Positions 45,836 to 54,542 of a stretch of 62,791 bases of DNA are shown piece by piece. The DNA is from Gammaproteobacteria bacterium. Lineage in GTDB: Bacteria; Pseudomonadota; Gammaproteobacteria; Chromatiales; Chromatiaceae. The stretch spans positions 1 through 62,791 of the forward strand of contig JAGRGP010000018.1 in NCBI GenBank assembly GCA_020445415.1, written 5' to 3'. The notes below the pieces were generated by a model that worked only from the letters and a program-made list of their open reading frames with translations, did not search any database and was not told where the DNA came from. Position numbers and translations under genes: made by a program. Numbering within the stretch: position 1 is the first letter of the stretch; the number at the start of each line of letters is the position of its first letter.

Positions 45836-48376
45836 TCATTCATTGCGTAGCAAGGGCGCCGCCTTTTGCCCCAGGGCCCGCCACGTGCCGACGAACCCCA
45901 GAGCCAGCGTCGTGGCGGTACATAGGAGGGTAGTGATCACCACTACGCCGGGTTGGAATTCCCATCCGGTTTTCATGATCCAAGTCAGCACCGCCCAAGC
46001 GGTAAGGCTACCGATCGCCGCGGCAATAATCCCCGTCAATATCCCGAGCAAGCCATATTCGAGCAGAAACGCAAAGAGGAGTTCCCGCCGGGTCGCCCCC
46101 AATACCTTCAGAACCACGCTATCGTATACCCGCCGACGATGTCCCGCCGCGACCGCCCCGGCGAGTACCAAGGTTCCGGCAATTAGCGTCACGCCCGCCA
46201 CTGAGCGCACTGCCGCGCCGATACTGCCCAGAATTTCATTGACCCGCTCCAAAGCCTCCCGGACGCTTACTTGGGTGACATTGGGAAAATCAGCGGTTAC
46301 CTGCCGCCGGATCCGGTCTTCCGCCGCAATCGCCGCGCTAACCGTGGCAATATAGGTGTGGGGGGCGCTGCTAAGTGGTTTCGGTGAAAACATGATGGCG
46401 AAGTTAATCTGCATGCTGCTCCACTCCAATTCCCGGATGTTGGCCACAATCGCCCGAATCTCCCGGCCCAACACGTTCAGTGTTATCGGATCGCCGATGT
46501 TCACGCCAAATCCCTTGCTGACGTCCTGATGGATAGACAACAAGGGTGGCCCCCCATAGTCCTCGGACCACCAGTCGCCCGCGACAAGCGTGGTATTGTC
46601 GGGTATCTGCTCCGCATAACTCAGGCCTCGATCGCCTCGGATCATCCATTCGTAATCCGGGCTGGTCAGCAACTGCTCGGGGGGCTGATCCTTGATGGCG
46701 GTGATGCGCCCTCTGAAATACGGCACTTTGCGTAGGTTCTCCACGCCGGGTATAGCGCCTATGTCAGTTTCAAACGACACAATCTGGTCCGCCTGAATAT
46801 CGATGAAGAAAAACGCCGGTGCCTGCTTGGGAATACTCTCGGTAACCTGACGGGACAGGTTCCCTTCGATCAACATGATCGCCACCAGTACAGTGAGTCC
46901 CAGCCCGAGGGACAGCACAACATTTGCCGTCGCAGCCCCTGGGCGCTGCAGGTTGGCCAGTGCCAACCGCAACCCGGGATGGCCCGGGCGCCCCAGGTTT
47001 CCGGTCAACTTCAGCACCATCCAGGCCGCCAATCGAAACACCAACATCGTGAGGGCGGCTCCAATGATGAACCACAATGCAAACCGAAGATTATCCGAGG
47101 TGCCTATCACCAACCCCGCTAAGGCCAATCCACCCAAGATCACCGCCAACAGATAACGGGGACGGGGCCAACCGGCTACGGGAGACACACCGCTCCGAAA
47201 CAAGGCGGCGGCCGGTACCTGATGCACTCGCGCCAAAGGCCAAATGGAAAATGTGAGTGTTACCAGCAGACCAAACAGTGCGGCGATGATAAGTGGGACC
47301 GGATGCGCACCCAACACCAGGTTGAAGGGCAGTGCGTCTCCCAATAGCGTGGCGGCCAACATCGGCACGGCGGTGCCCAGCAGCAATCCACCGAGGATCC
47401 CTACACCGGCCAGCACCAGCACCTGGATCATGTAGATCTGAAACACCCGAGTATTGGTAGCGCCCAGGCATTTCAGCGTGGCGATAGTGGTAATCTTGGT
47501 GTCCAGATAAGATTTCACCGCACTGCTCACTCCCACTCCCCCGACCAACAACGCGGTCAACCCCACCAGCGTGAGAAACAACGTGAGGCGGTTGACCATG
47601 CGCTCTATGCGGGGCGATGCGTTGCGGTAATCCCGCACCCGCCAGTCCGCGTGGGGGAACGCCTTGTCCAAGGCCGCTAGGTAGGTGTCAATATCCGTGC
47701 CGCTGGGAAGCTTCAGCCGGTAATGATGGTAGACTAGGCTTCCCGCCTTGAGCAGCGCGGTTTCGGGGGTGGCATCCAACGCGATCATCACCCGCGGGCC
47801 AAGACCAAACTGGATGCCTCCGCCCACCCGGTCGGGCTCCCGCTCGATAATCCCCCGAACTTCAAACGTTGCCGCGCCGATCCGGAGGCTGTCACCCAGC
47901 TTGATCCCCAGCCGCTGCAGCACCGAGGGCTCAACAACCGCTCCCCAGCCACCGTTCCGCCGTGCAAGCAACCCGCCAAAGGGAAGATTCTGGCGAAGCT
48001 GCATCTGACCAAACAGGGGATAGTGGTCGTCCACCCCCTTGAGTTCAACCAGGGTGCTCTGATCTCCCTGGGGGGGGCGGGCCATGGTCCGCATTTCGAC
48101 ATAATGGATGACAGCCTCAGTGGTATCCTCGAGGTATGTAAGCTGTTCCTGTGTAAGCCCCCGGTAGAGAACCTGAATCGAAATATCACCCCCGAGTATC
48201 CCCTGGCCATCATTCCTCAGGCCTTGGAGGATCGAACTGGAGACCGATTGCACACTGGCGATTGCGGCAACGCCCAGTGTCAAACAGGCAAGAAAGATAC
48301 GAAAGCCGCCAAGTCCACCGCGCAACTCCCGGCGCGCCATATTCCAGGAGATGGGCCAATTCCCGGGTATGCTCAT
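45836..48376 (-). CDS. ybbP: FtsX-like ABC permease YbbP
   Basis: This 846-residue permease has an N-terminal helix (about 22-44), a large periplasmic domain, three helices around 260-385, further helices around 400-450 (up to RLAAWMV), another periplasmic domain (about 520-700) and three C-terminal helices. It starts MSIPGNWPISWNMARREL. The start was chosen because it overlaps the ybbA stop (ATGA). With YbbA it forms a MacB-like transporter. In E. coli the same block is tesA, ybbA, ybbP, as here. Confidence 0.92.
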   Translation of the reverse strand: MSIPGNWPISWNMARRELRGGLGGFRIFLACLTLGVAAIASVQSVSSSILQGLRNDGQGILGGDISIQVLYRGLTQEQLTYLEDTTEAVIHYVEMRTMARPPQGDQSTLVELKGVDDHYPLFGQMQLRQNLPFGGLLARRNGGWGAVVEPSVLQRLGIKLGDSLRIGAATFEVRGIIEREPDRVGGGIQFGLGPRVMIALDATPETALLKAGSLVYHHYRLKLPSGTDIDTYLAALDKAFPHADWRVRDYRNASPRIERMVNRLTLFLTLVGLTALLVGGVGVSSAVKSYLDTKITTIATLKCLGATNTRVFQIYMIQVLVLAGVGILGGLLLGTAVPMLAATLLGDALPFNLVLGAHPVPLIIAALFGLLVTLTFSIWPLARVHQVPAAALFRSGVSPVAGWPRPRYLLAVILGGLALAGLVIGTSDNLRFALWFIIGAALTMLVFRLAAWMVLKLTGNLGRPGHPGLRLALANLQRPGAATANVVLSLGLGLTVLVAIMLIEGNLSRQVTESIPKQAPAFFFIDIQADQIVSFETDIGAIPGVENLRKVPYFRGRITAIKDQPPEQLLTSPDYEWMIRGDRGLSYAEQIPDNTTLVAGDWWSEDYGGPPLLSIHQDVSKGFGVNIGDPITLNVLGREIRAIVANIRELEWSSMQINFAIMFSPKPLSSAPHTYIATVSAAIAAEDRIRRQVTADFPNVTQVSVREALERVNEILGSIGAAVRSVAGVTLIAGTLVLAGAVAAGHRRRVYDSVVLKVLGATRRELLFAFLLEYGLLGILTGIIAAAIGSLTAWAVLTWIMKTGWEFQPGVVVITTLLCTATTLALGFVGTWRALGQKAAPLLRNE

Positions 48377-49155
48377 GACGGAATGGCGACCACGTCGGGG
48401 TGAGCCAACGGGTGCTCGCCATCCTGGAGCAAGCCATCGACAACCCGTATATGGCGTTGGCAACGCTCCGCCAAACTTTGGTCGTGGGTAATCAAGACCA
48501 GGGTAGCATCACGCTGCCCGCTCAATGCAAATAGGAGATCGATGATCTGGGAGCCCGTTCCGCTATCGAGATTGCCCGTGGGCTCGTCGGCCAGCAGCAA
48601 AGCGGGAGCGGGAGCTAACGCCCGGGCCAGCGCAACTCGCTGTTGCTCCCCTCCGGAAAGCTGATTTGGGTAATGACCCAAGCGGTGCCCCAATCCCACC
48701 GTAACGAGTTCATCCCGGGCCCGGTCGAATGCATCCCTTACACCGGCAAACTCCAGCGGAATAGCCACATTCTCGAGCGCGGTCATGGTAGGAACCAGGT
48801 GAAATGCCTGAAAAACGATACCCACATGGTCGCGTCTAAAAAGCGCTAGCTCGTCCTCATCCATGGCGGTCAGCTCATGGGCCGCCACCCGTACCGTGCC
48901 ACGGCTGGGGCTTTCCAGTCCCGCCATGATCATCATCATGGTGGATTTCCCGGCGCCGGAAGGACCCACCACACTGACGGTATCGCCTTTGCGGATTTCA
49001 AGGTCTATCCCTCTGAGAATGTGGACCGGTCCGGCATGGCTGCCCAGGGTGACGTGAACCCCCGAAAGCTCTACGATGGACTCTTGTTGCTGTTTTCCCT
49101 GCACGGCTGTCAAAATAGTCTCCCCGTTCAATATGGATAGCTGTCGATGCACCAT
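48373..49155 (-). CDS. ybbA: ABC ATPase YbbA
   Basis: This 260-residue LolD-like ATPase has Walker A GPSGAGKST, Q-loop VFQAFHLVP, signature [15 protein letters not shown], Walker [13 protein letters not shown] and H-loop ITHD. The first 27 residues precede the normal start. A TTG at 49113 with GGGGAG six bases upstream would give a family-like N-terminus and may be the real start. It is divergent from tesA, whose ORF overlaps by nine bases. Confidence 0.92.
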   Translation of the reverse strand: MVHRQLSILNGETILTAVQGKQQQESIVELSGVHVTLGSHAGPVHILRGIDLEIRKGDTVSVVGPSGAGKSTMMMIMAGLESPSRGTVRVAAHELTAMDEDELALFRRDHVGIVFQAFHLVPTMTALENVAIPLEFAGVRDAFDRARDELVTVGLGHRLGHYPNQLSGGEQQRVALARALAPAPALLLADEPTGNLDSGTGSQIIDLLFALSGQRDATLVLITHDQSLAERCQRHIRVVDGLLQDGEHPLAHPDVVAIPS

Positions 49156-49179
49156 GGTATCCGACCCGCTGATTTCAAG

Positions 49180-49848
49180 ATGGTTTCTTCGCTTCTCAGA
49201 ATGCTAACGCTGGTTTCGGCACTTTGGCAGCCGTGGACTGTTACCGCAGCGGAGCCACTGCGCATTCTGGCCTTGGGCGACAGCCTTACCGCGGGTTACG
49301 GGCTAAGACCATCAGACGGGTTTACCAGCCAGTTGGAAAGGTCGCTGCAAGCCCGGGGAATCTCCGTGGTCGTGCTAAACGCCGGTGTCTCGGGTGACAC
49401 CACCTCGGGCGGGTTGGCACGATTGGAATGGGCGCTGAGCGACCAACCCGATGCGGTGATCCTCGCCCTTGGCGCTAACGATAGTCTACGCGCCATCGAT
49501 CCGGCACTAACCCGCTCCAACCTGAACGCTATCCTGAAACGGCTCACCTCCCAGAGACTCCCGGTGCTCCTGGTCGGCACCTATGCCCCGCCTAACCTGG
49601 GTGAGGCCTATGCAACAGCGTTTAACGCCATCTATCCCGAGTTGGCCACCCAGTACCAGACGTTACTCTACCCCTTCTTCCTCGACGGCGTAGCGGGCCG
49701 GCCCACACTTAACCAGGATGACGGCCTGCATCCCACCGCCGAAGGTGTGGCGATTATGGTGGAGCGCATCACCCCCTGGGTATTGGACTTAATCGAGCGG
49801 GTTCAAGGCATTCCACCCGGTAGTCGGCCCCACCTCAACACCGATTAA
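49180..49848 (+). CDS. tesA: TesA-like SGNH lysophospholipase/arylesterase
   Basis: This 222-residue periplasmic hydrolase has a signal peptide (about 1-23, ...TVTAAEP), block I GDSLTAGYG with nucleophile Ser, the GVSGDT block II Gly, LGANDSL block III Asn, and DDGLHPT with catalytic Asp-x-x-His. E. coli TesA is a thioesterase, protease and lysophospholipase. It sits head to head with ybbA. ATG 49147 would add 11 residues before the signal sequence; I prefer 49180. Confidence 0.92.
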   Translation: MVSSLLRMLTLVSALWQPWTVTAAEPLRILALGDSLTAGYGLRPSDGFTSQLERSLQARGISVVVLNAGVSGDTTSGGLARLEWALSDQPDAVILALGANDSLRAIDPALTRSNLNAILKRLTSQRLPVLLVGTYAPPNLGEAYATAFNAIYPELATQYQTLLYPFFLDGVAGRPTLNQDDGLHPTAEGVAIMVERITPWVLDLIERVQGIPPGSRPHLNTD

Positions 49849-49850
49849 CC

Positions 49851-50561
49851 TTAAGCCCGCCTCTCCCGCCGCGACTGGATGATCTGCAAACCAATGAGCC
49901 GGGCCAACAAAATGGCCAAATAGAGTTGCCCGATGAGCGCCTCAAGCGCCGACCAGGCACGGGCGGCCCGGGTCAGGGCGACGATATCGCCGTAACCCAG
50001 CGTACTCAGGGTTACCAGACTGTAATATACAAAATGATCTAGATCCCCCCAGTGCGGCACCTCAACCGCCTCATCCAAAGGTTGGGGCAGCAGAAATGAA
50101 CCGGGCTGCGCCAACTCCAACGCGCCATAGATCAGCGCCCAGGATAGACCCAACAACAGATAGCCGCAGAGCGCCCCAAGGATCTTATCCAGATCTACTT
50201 GCTCCCGGCTCACAACATGATGGATAACAGCGCCCGTCACAAACGTTAAAAACAGTAGATCAAGCAGGCAGCTACCCAGCAGCACCCCTTTGGTGGGGAA
50301 AACATAGACAGCAATATCCGAGATAAAAGCCGGGACAGCCAAGGCAATCGAGATCGAAAGACCCCAACGCGCCCGGCCGAGGCTGTGGGTGCTCACCAAA
50401 ATCAGTCCCCAGAACAACAGATCAAAGCTGGCAATCCCCAAGGCGCTACGATTCCAAAACGGATAGATGGCCAAGACCACGAAGAGGGTAGACGAAAGTA
50501 GCAAAAACCGTCCCGGGAACAATCGCGGACGTGGCTTTGCGGTCGTGGTACTGTCAGTCAT
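49851..50561 (-). CDS. Potassium channel family protein
   Basis: This 236-residue protein has about six hydrophobic helices and a P-loop with the selectivity signature TLSTLGYGDI near residue 190, followed by a final helix. Four or more helices precede the pore, unlike two-helix KcsA-type channels. No RCK domain is seen. It lies tail to tail with tesA, two bases after its stop. Confidence 0.85.
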   Translation of the reverse strand: MTDSTTTAKPRPRLFPGRFLLLSSTLFVVLAIYPFWNRSALGIASFDLLFWGLILVSTHSLGRARWGLSISIALAVPAFISDIAVYVFPTKGVLLGSCLLDLLFLTFVTGAVIHHVVSREQVDLDKILGALCGYLLLGLSWALIYGALELAQPGSFLLPQPLDEAVEVPHWGDLDHFVYYSLVTLSTLGYGDIVALTRAARAWSALEALIGQLYLAILLARLIGLQIIQSRRERRA

Positions 50562-50634
50562 GACATCCAGTCGCTCCGATTCGGGGTTTCCGGTAAAAGC
50601 TATTCGGATTTTCGCTCTCCGTTGACAGTAAGAT

Positions 50635-50663
50635 CCGACGAATGAGCTTTTTTTTTCGTCCGG
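50635..50663 (+). repeat. Imperfect hairpin with T tract in the loop
   Basis: CCGACGA (50635-50641) and TCGTCCGG (50656-50663) pair with one bulged base; the loop contains nine T residues. It lies 62 bases before the zntB start and may be a leader structure. A TATAGT -10-like hexamer follows near 50684. Confidence 0.3.
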
Positions 50664-50724
50664 CCATCTCCACCTGTCGGTATGGTATAGTTCGGCGATT
50701 TTCTAGCCCATGGAGAGAGGATCC

Positions 50725-51699
50725 ATGTCAACCAACCCCTCAGGTTTACTGAATGCCTTCATCTTCTCCAAGGACGCCGTCCGCAGTGTTGGATGGGAGG
50801 AAATCCGTGCCTGGTCTCCGGAACAGGGTATCCTCTGGGCCCATCTGGATTTTACCCGCCAGGACAGTGTGAATTGGATAAACGATGAAAGTGGGCTGGA
50901 TGAACTGGCCAAGGAGTCTCTCACCGCCGATGAAACCCGGCCGCGGATCACCGACATCGATGGAGGCTTGCTGATTAGCCTACGGGGGGTCAATGGCAAT
51001 CCGGGGTCAGATCCCGAGGACATGGTTGCGGTACGCATATATTGTGACGAAAACCGGATCGTCACCACTCGCCGGCGGCGGCTGTTCACCATCAGAAAGA
51101 TTGCCGATGAATTCGACGCCGACCGTGGCCCGCGCACAGTAGGCGCCTTCATTGCCCTGCTAGCCGATGGGCTGGTGGAGCAGATGAGCAAGGTTATCCA
51201 GGAGCTGGAGGATCGACTGGACGACCTGGAAGAACAAATGCTTGAAGATCCCAGCGCGCGAGCCCGTGGGCAACTACTGGACTTGCGCCGCGAGGCGATC
51301 ATGCTACGCCGTTATCTGTCTCCCCAACGGGAGGCATTAAACGGCCTCAAAGGCCAAGAGATAGACTGGCTGTCCAAGCGGGACCGGCTCCAGCTGCGCG
51401 AGGTCAACGACCAAATAACCCGTTATGTCGAGGACCTTGATTCGGTGCGCGACCGGGCGGCGGTCGCCAACGAAGAGCTGGCCGCCCGACTTGCTGAGCA
51501 GCTCAATGCGCGCATGTATCTGCTCTCTATCATCGCTGGCATCTTCTTGCCCCTGGGCTTTCTCACCGGCCTGTTTGGCATCAATGTCGGCGGAATGCCG
51601 TGGGTCGAGAATTCCGGCGGTTTCCTCATCGTATCGGTATTGCTGACAGTGATCACGCTCCTGCAGCTTGCCTATTTCCGGTTTAAACGCTGGCTTTGA
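50725..51699 (+). CDS. CorA-family divalent cation transporter (ZntB-like)
   Basis: This 324-residue protein has a large N-terminal cytoplasmic domain (about 1-260, including a long coiled stalk), two C-terminal membrane helices and the GIN motif (GLFGINVGGMP). The GIN-VGGMP form is typical of ZntB, which transports Zn2+. The ATG at 50725 is preferred over 50710 because GAGAGG precedes it. It is a single-gene unit. Confidence 0.9.
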   Translation: MSTNPSGLLNAFIFSKDAVRSVGWEEIRAWSPEQGILWAHLDFTRQDSVNWINDESGLDELAKESLTADETRPRITDIDGGLLISLRGVNGNPGSDPEDMVAVRIYCDENRIVTTRRRRLFTIRKIADEFDADRGPRTVGAFIALLADGLVEQMSKVIQELEDRLDDLEEQMLEDPSARARGQLLDLRREAIMLRRYLSPQREALNGLKGQEIDWLSKRDRLQLREVNDQITRYVEDLDSVRDRAAVANEELAARLAEQLNARMYLLSIIAGIFLPLGFLTGLFGINVGGMPWVENSGGFLIVSVLLTVITLLQLAYFRFKRWL

Positions 51700-51742
51700 G
51701 CATTCCGCCACCCACTGCCGATGTGGGTACCGCTAGGAAACC

Positions 51743-52798
51743 TCAAACAATTGGTGGTTCGACGCTATCTTCCCGGTATTCGGACAACTCGGGAGACAAC
51801 TCGGAGTGCATCGACTCTACATGCTGGGCCACTTCCCTGACATCCTCGAAGCGGGCGATGTGAAATAGGGCTTCCCCCTCGTGCACCAAAGGAAGCTCGA
51901 CACAGCCGATGATGATACCGCTCACATGGGCCGTCACCTCAGTCTCGCGACCGTTGAATGGGGCATCGATCAGCCCGATCACGTCGCCCTTCTTTACCCG
52001 CCCACCCAACGAGGCAACTTTGCGAAACAACCCGCTGCTGGACGCCCTCACCCACGTACTGGAGCGAGCGACGAAGGGTTCCGGCATGAGTTTCTTACGG
52101 CTCTTGAGCAATGGCAACATCCCCATGGCCCGCATCACATTGACGATACCCCGGACGCCCGCGCGAATCGCCACCTCGTTAAAACGCAACGCCTCTCCCG
52201 CTTCGTACAGCAACATCGGAATTCCGCAGGCCGCAGCGGCCTCCCTGAGAGACCCGTCCCGTAGATTGGAGTTGAGGAGTACCGGAACCCCAAAGGCGCT
52301 AGCTAGCCTGGCTGTCTCCTGGTTGTCCAGGTTAGCGCGTATCTGAGGCAGATTGCTACGATGAATGGCGCCGGTATGCAGATCGATGCCATGGGTACAG
52401 CGACCGACAATCTCCTCCATGAAAAGATAGGCTAAGCGGGCCGCCAGGGAGCCCTTCTCGGAGCCCGGGAAAGAACGGTTGAGATCCCTGCGGTCAGGGA
52501 GATACCTCGAGTGGTGCAGCAACCCGTATACATTGACGATCGGTACCGCAACCAAGGTACCCCGCAACCGCTTTAGCACCGGCAGTTTGAGTAGTCGGCG
52601 AATAATCTCGGCCCCATTTAATTCGTCCCCATGCAAGGCCGCACTGACAAATAACCTGGGACCCTCCCGGCCGCCATGCACCACATGCACCGGCAAGCTT
52701 AAAGATGAATGGGTATAGAGCTGAGGCAACGGCAACTCGACAACCGCGCTGCTGCGGGGCGCGATACGTTGCTTGCCGATGATGAATGGTTCGCCCAA
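51743..52798 (-). CDS. Succinylglutamate desuccinylase/aspartoacylase-family (M14) protein
   Basis: This 351-residue protein has zinc ligands in HGDELNG (H-x2-E) and DLHTG with NLPQIRANL. The C-terminal part from about 250 is a lipoyl-like beta-barrel (SSGLFRKVASLGGRVKKGDVIG). The start is TTG at 52798. It follows rimK by four bases. Genes of this type are frequent partners of RimK, which adds Glu to ribosomal protein S6; a deglutamylating or trimming role is plausible (inference). Confidence 0.88.
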   Translation of the reverse strand: MGEPFIIGKQRIAPRSSAVVELPLPQLYTHSSLSLPVHVVHGGREGPRLFVSAALHGDELNGAEIIRRLLKLPVLKRLRGTLVAVPIVNVYGLLHHSRYLPDRRDLNRSFPGSEKGSLAARLAYLFMEEIVGRCTHGIDLHTGAIHRSNLPQIRANLDNQETARLASAFGVPVLLNSNLRDGSLREAAAACGIPMLLYEAGEALRFNEVAIRAGVRGIVNVMRAMGMLPLLKSRKKLMPEPFVARSSTWVRASSSGLFRKVASLGGRVKKGDVIGLIDAPFNGRETEVTAHVSGIIIGCVELPLVHEGEALFHIARFEDVREVAQHVESMHSELSPELSEYREDSVEPPIV

Positions 52799-52802
52799 CG
52801 GC

Positions 52803-53723
52803 TCACCCCTGACCCCGAGTCTTCGACCGGCTGGTGCTGTCCTTGAGCTCCCCCACCCGCTTCTCGATGTACTGGATGATTAAGCCCGCCACATCCTTGC
52901 CGCTGGCCTTTTCTATGCCTTCCAACCCCGGTGAGGAATTAACCTCCATAACCACAGGCCCATGATTGGAGCGCAACATGTCCACACCGCACACATCCAA
53001 TCCCATGATCCTGGCGGCCCGTACCGCGGTGGATCGCTCCTCCGGGGTCAAGCGTACCAGGCTTGCCGTACCCCCCCGGTGCAGATTGGAGCGAAACTCG
53101 CCTTCCGGTCCCTGCCGTTTCATGGTCGCCACCACCCGGCCGCCAACCACGAAACAGCGTAGATCCGATCCTCCGGCCTCCTTAATGAACTCCTGTATCA
53201 TGATATTGGCTTTCATACCCATGAAGGCCTGGATCACGCTCTCGGCCGCCTTCTTGGTCTCCGCCAGTACCACGCCGATTCCCTGGGTACCTTCCAGCAG
53301 TTTGATTACCAAGGGGGCACCGCCCACGGTACCTATCAGGTCGTCCAGGTCGTCCGGGTTGTGGGCAAATCCAGTTACCGGCAAGCCAATCCCCTTGCGG
53401 GCCAGTAACTGCAGTGACCGCAACTTGTCTCTGGAGCGCGTGATCGCCACCGACTCGTTCAAGGGAAATACATTCATCATCTCAAATTGGCGCACCACTG
53501 CGGTTCCATAAAAAGTCACCGACGCGCCAATGCGGGGAATCACGGCATCAAATCCCTCCAGCTTGTCGCCCTTGTAATGAATTGTCGGGCGGTGCGAGGT
53601 GATATTCATGTAACAGCGCAGCACATCGACAACCTGCACCACATGGCCCCGGGCCTCGGCTGCCTCGACTAGCCGCTGGGTGGAATAGAGTCGCTTATTA
53701 CGGGAGAGTACGGCGATCTTCAT
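52803..53723 (-). CDS. rimK: RimK-type ATP-grasp ligase
   Basis: This 306-residue ATP-grasp enzyme ligates glutamates to the C-terminus of ribosomal protein S6 or makes poly-glutamate. [10 protein letters not shown] begins the protein; ATP-grasp signatures [14 protein letters not shown] and [13 protein letters not shown], and the metal-binding [14 protein letters not shown], are present. The start at 53723 has GAGG upstream and matches the family. It is the middle gene of a three-gene operon. Confidence 0.95.
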   Translation of the reverse strand: MKIAVLSRNKRLYSTQRLVEAAEARGHVVQVVDVLRCYMNITSHRPTIHYKGDKLEGFDAVIPRIGASVTFYGTAVVRQFEMMNVFPLNESVAITRSRDKLRSLQLLARKGIGLPVTGFAHNPDDLDDLIGTVGGAPLVIKLLEGTQGIGVVLAETKKAAESVIQAFMGMKANIMIQEFIKEAGGSDLRCFVVGGRVVATMKRQGPEGEFRSNLHRGGTASLVRLTPEERSTAVRAARIMGLDVCGVDMLRSNHGPVVMEVNSSPGLEGIEKASGKDVAGLIIQYIEKRVGELKDSTSRSKTRGQG

Positions 53724-53739
53724 GTTGGGTCCTCTTGGA

Positions 53740-54219
53740 TCATAACGATGACTTGCTGCGGCTCCTTCCCGGGCGGGGCTTCTTGCCAATTCGATAAGAG
53801 GTACCTGAATCCACCAAAAACCGGTTCTTCAGTGCAGTTCTGCCCAACAACATCCTGAAGTTCATGGTATCACGGTCGGTGAGGGTAATCTCCGCCCGCC
53901 ACTTAATGCTACCGATCAACAACTCAGTCTCAATCACATACCGGTCCTCGCGGTGGCCGCCCGAGTCGGTCACGATTCTCCGGTCCTTCACCTCGGCCCG
54001 GCACTCCACGGCGATCGCCTTGTTCCGTTGCACCGGATGAATGCCAAACTTCACCCAATCCCGCCCATCGCTTCGGTACGGTTCAACATAAAAGGCGTGC
54101 AGTGCCGAGGTGCGCGCCCCTGTGTCAATCTTGGCTTTGATCCGATCTATGCCAAGCCCCGGCAAGCTGAGCCACTCACGCCAACCCAAGATGACCAAGG
54201 CGGGCTGTTCTTCAATCAT
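53740..54219 (-). CDS. rimB: RimB-like retropepsin-type protease
   Basis: This 159-residue protein has the aspartic-protease motif [12 protein letters not shown] and a second conserved MLLGRTAL segment, matching the ATP-dependent zinc protease-like/RimB family found beside rimK in pseudomonads. It begins [16 protein letters not shown] with GGGAA upstream. The basic tail ([14 protein letters not shown]) is unusual but short. RimB is thought to regulate RimK-modified S6; no rimA is seen here. Confidence 0.9.
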   Translation of the reverse strand: MIEEQPALVILGWREWLSLPGLGIDRIKAKIDTGARTSALHAFYVEPYRSDGRDWVKFGIHPVQRNKAIAVECRAEVKDRRIVTDSGGHREDRYVIETELLIGSIKWRAEITLTDRDTMNFRMLLGRTALKNRFLVDSGTSYRIGKKPRPGRSRSKSSL

Positions 54220-54266
54220 GACGATTCCCTGCTGCTGCAACGGTGGCATGGGGCCGCGGATAATAG

Positions 54267-54275
54267 AGGAGGTGA
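54267..54275 (+). promoter_or_regulatory. Perfect Shine-Dalgarno
   Basis: AGGAGGTGA, nine consecutive bases complementary to the 16S rRNA end, six bases before the ATG at 54282. It decides that the 62-codon ORF is probably translated. Confidence 0.6.
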
Positions 54276-54281
54276 ATCATC

Positions 54282-54470
54282 ATGGCAACCCGAACCCCAT
54301 CCGGCCAGGCACCACAAAACGCCGGCGCGATGAATAATGCCCTTAACATATCATCCCAGGCCAACAGGTACGCCAATTATTGCGCCCCGGTGAGCAGTCC
54401 ATCCCCACCGCAACAGCGTGAGAATCTACGAATAAACGCTATGCTTGTCGGTGGACATCCGTGCCGCTGA
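54282..54470 (+). CDS. Probable 62-residue protein of unknown function
   Basis: Starts MATRTPSGQAPQNAGAMNN and ends VGGHPCR. It is Asn/Pro/Gln-rich, polar, and has no membrane segment or recognised family. The exceptional SD is the main argument for it. It fills most of the 323-base gap between rimB and the large MscS gene. A short imperfect hairpin (CGCTGA...TCAGCG, 54468-54497) lies over its stop codon. Confidence 0.45.
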   Translation: MATRTPSGQAPQNAGAMNNALNISSQANRYANYCAPVSSPSPPQQRENLRINAMLVGGHPCR

Positions 54471-54542
54471 AGGCTCGAACCTGTAGAATCAGCGATACCC
54501 ACCGGCAGGGTGGCCAATTTCACCCCGAGGTCTTGCACGCAG

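Noticed and set aside
54468-54497. Possible tRNA-like stem CGCTGA...TCAGCG with GGCTCGAACC
   Set aside because: No cloverleaf of about 76 bases with acceptor, D and anticodon arms can be drawn, so it is not a tRNA gene.
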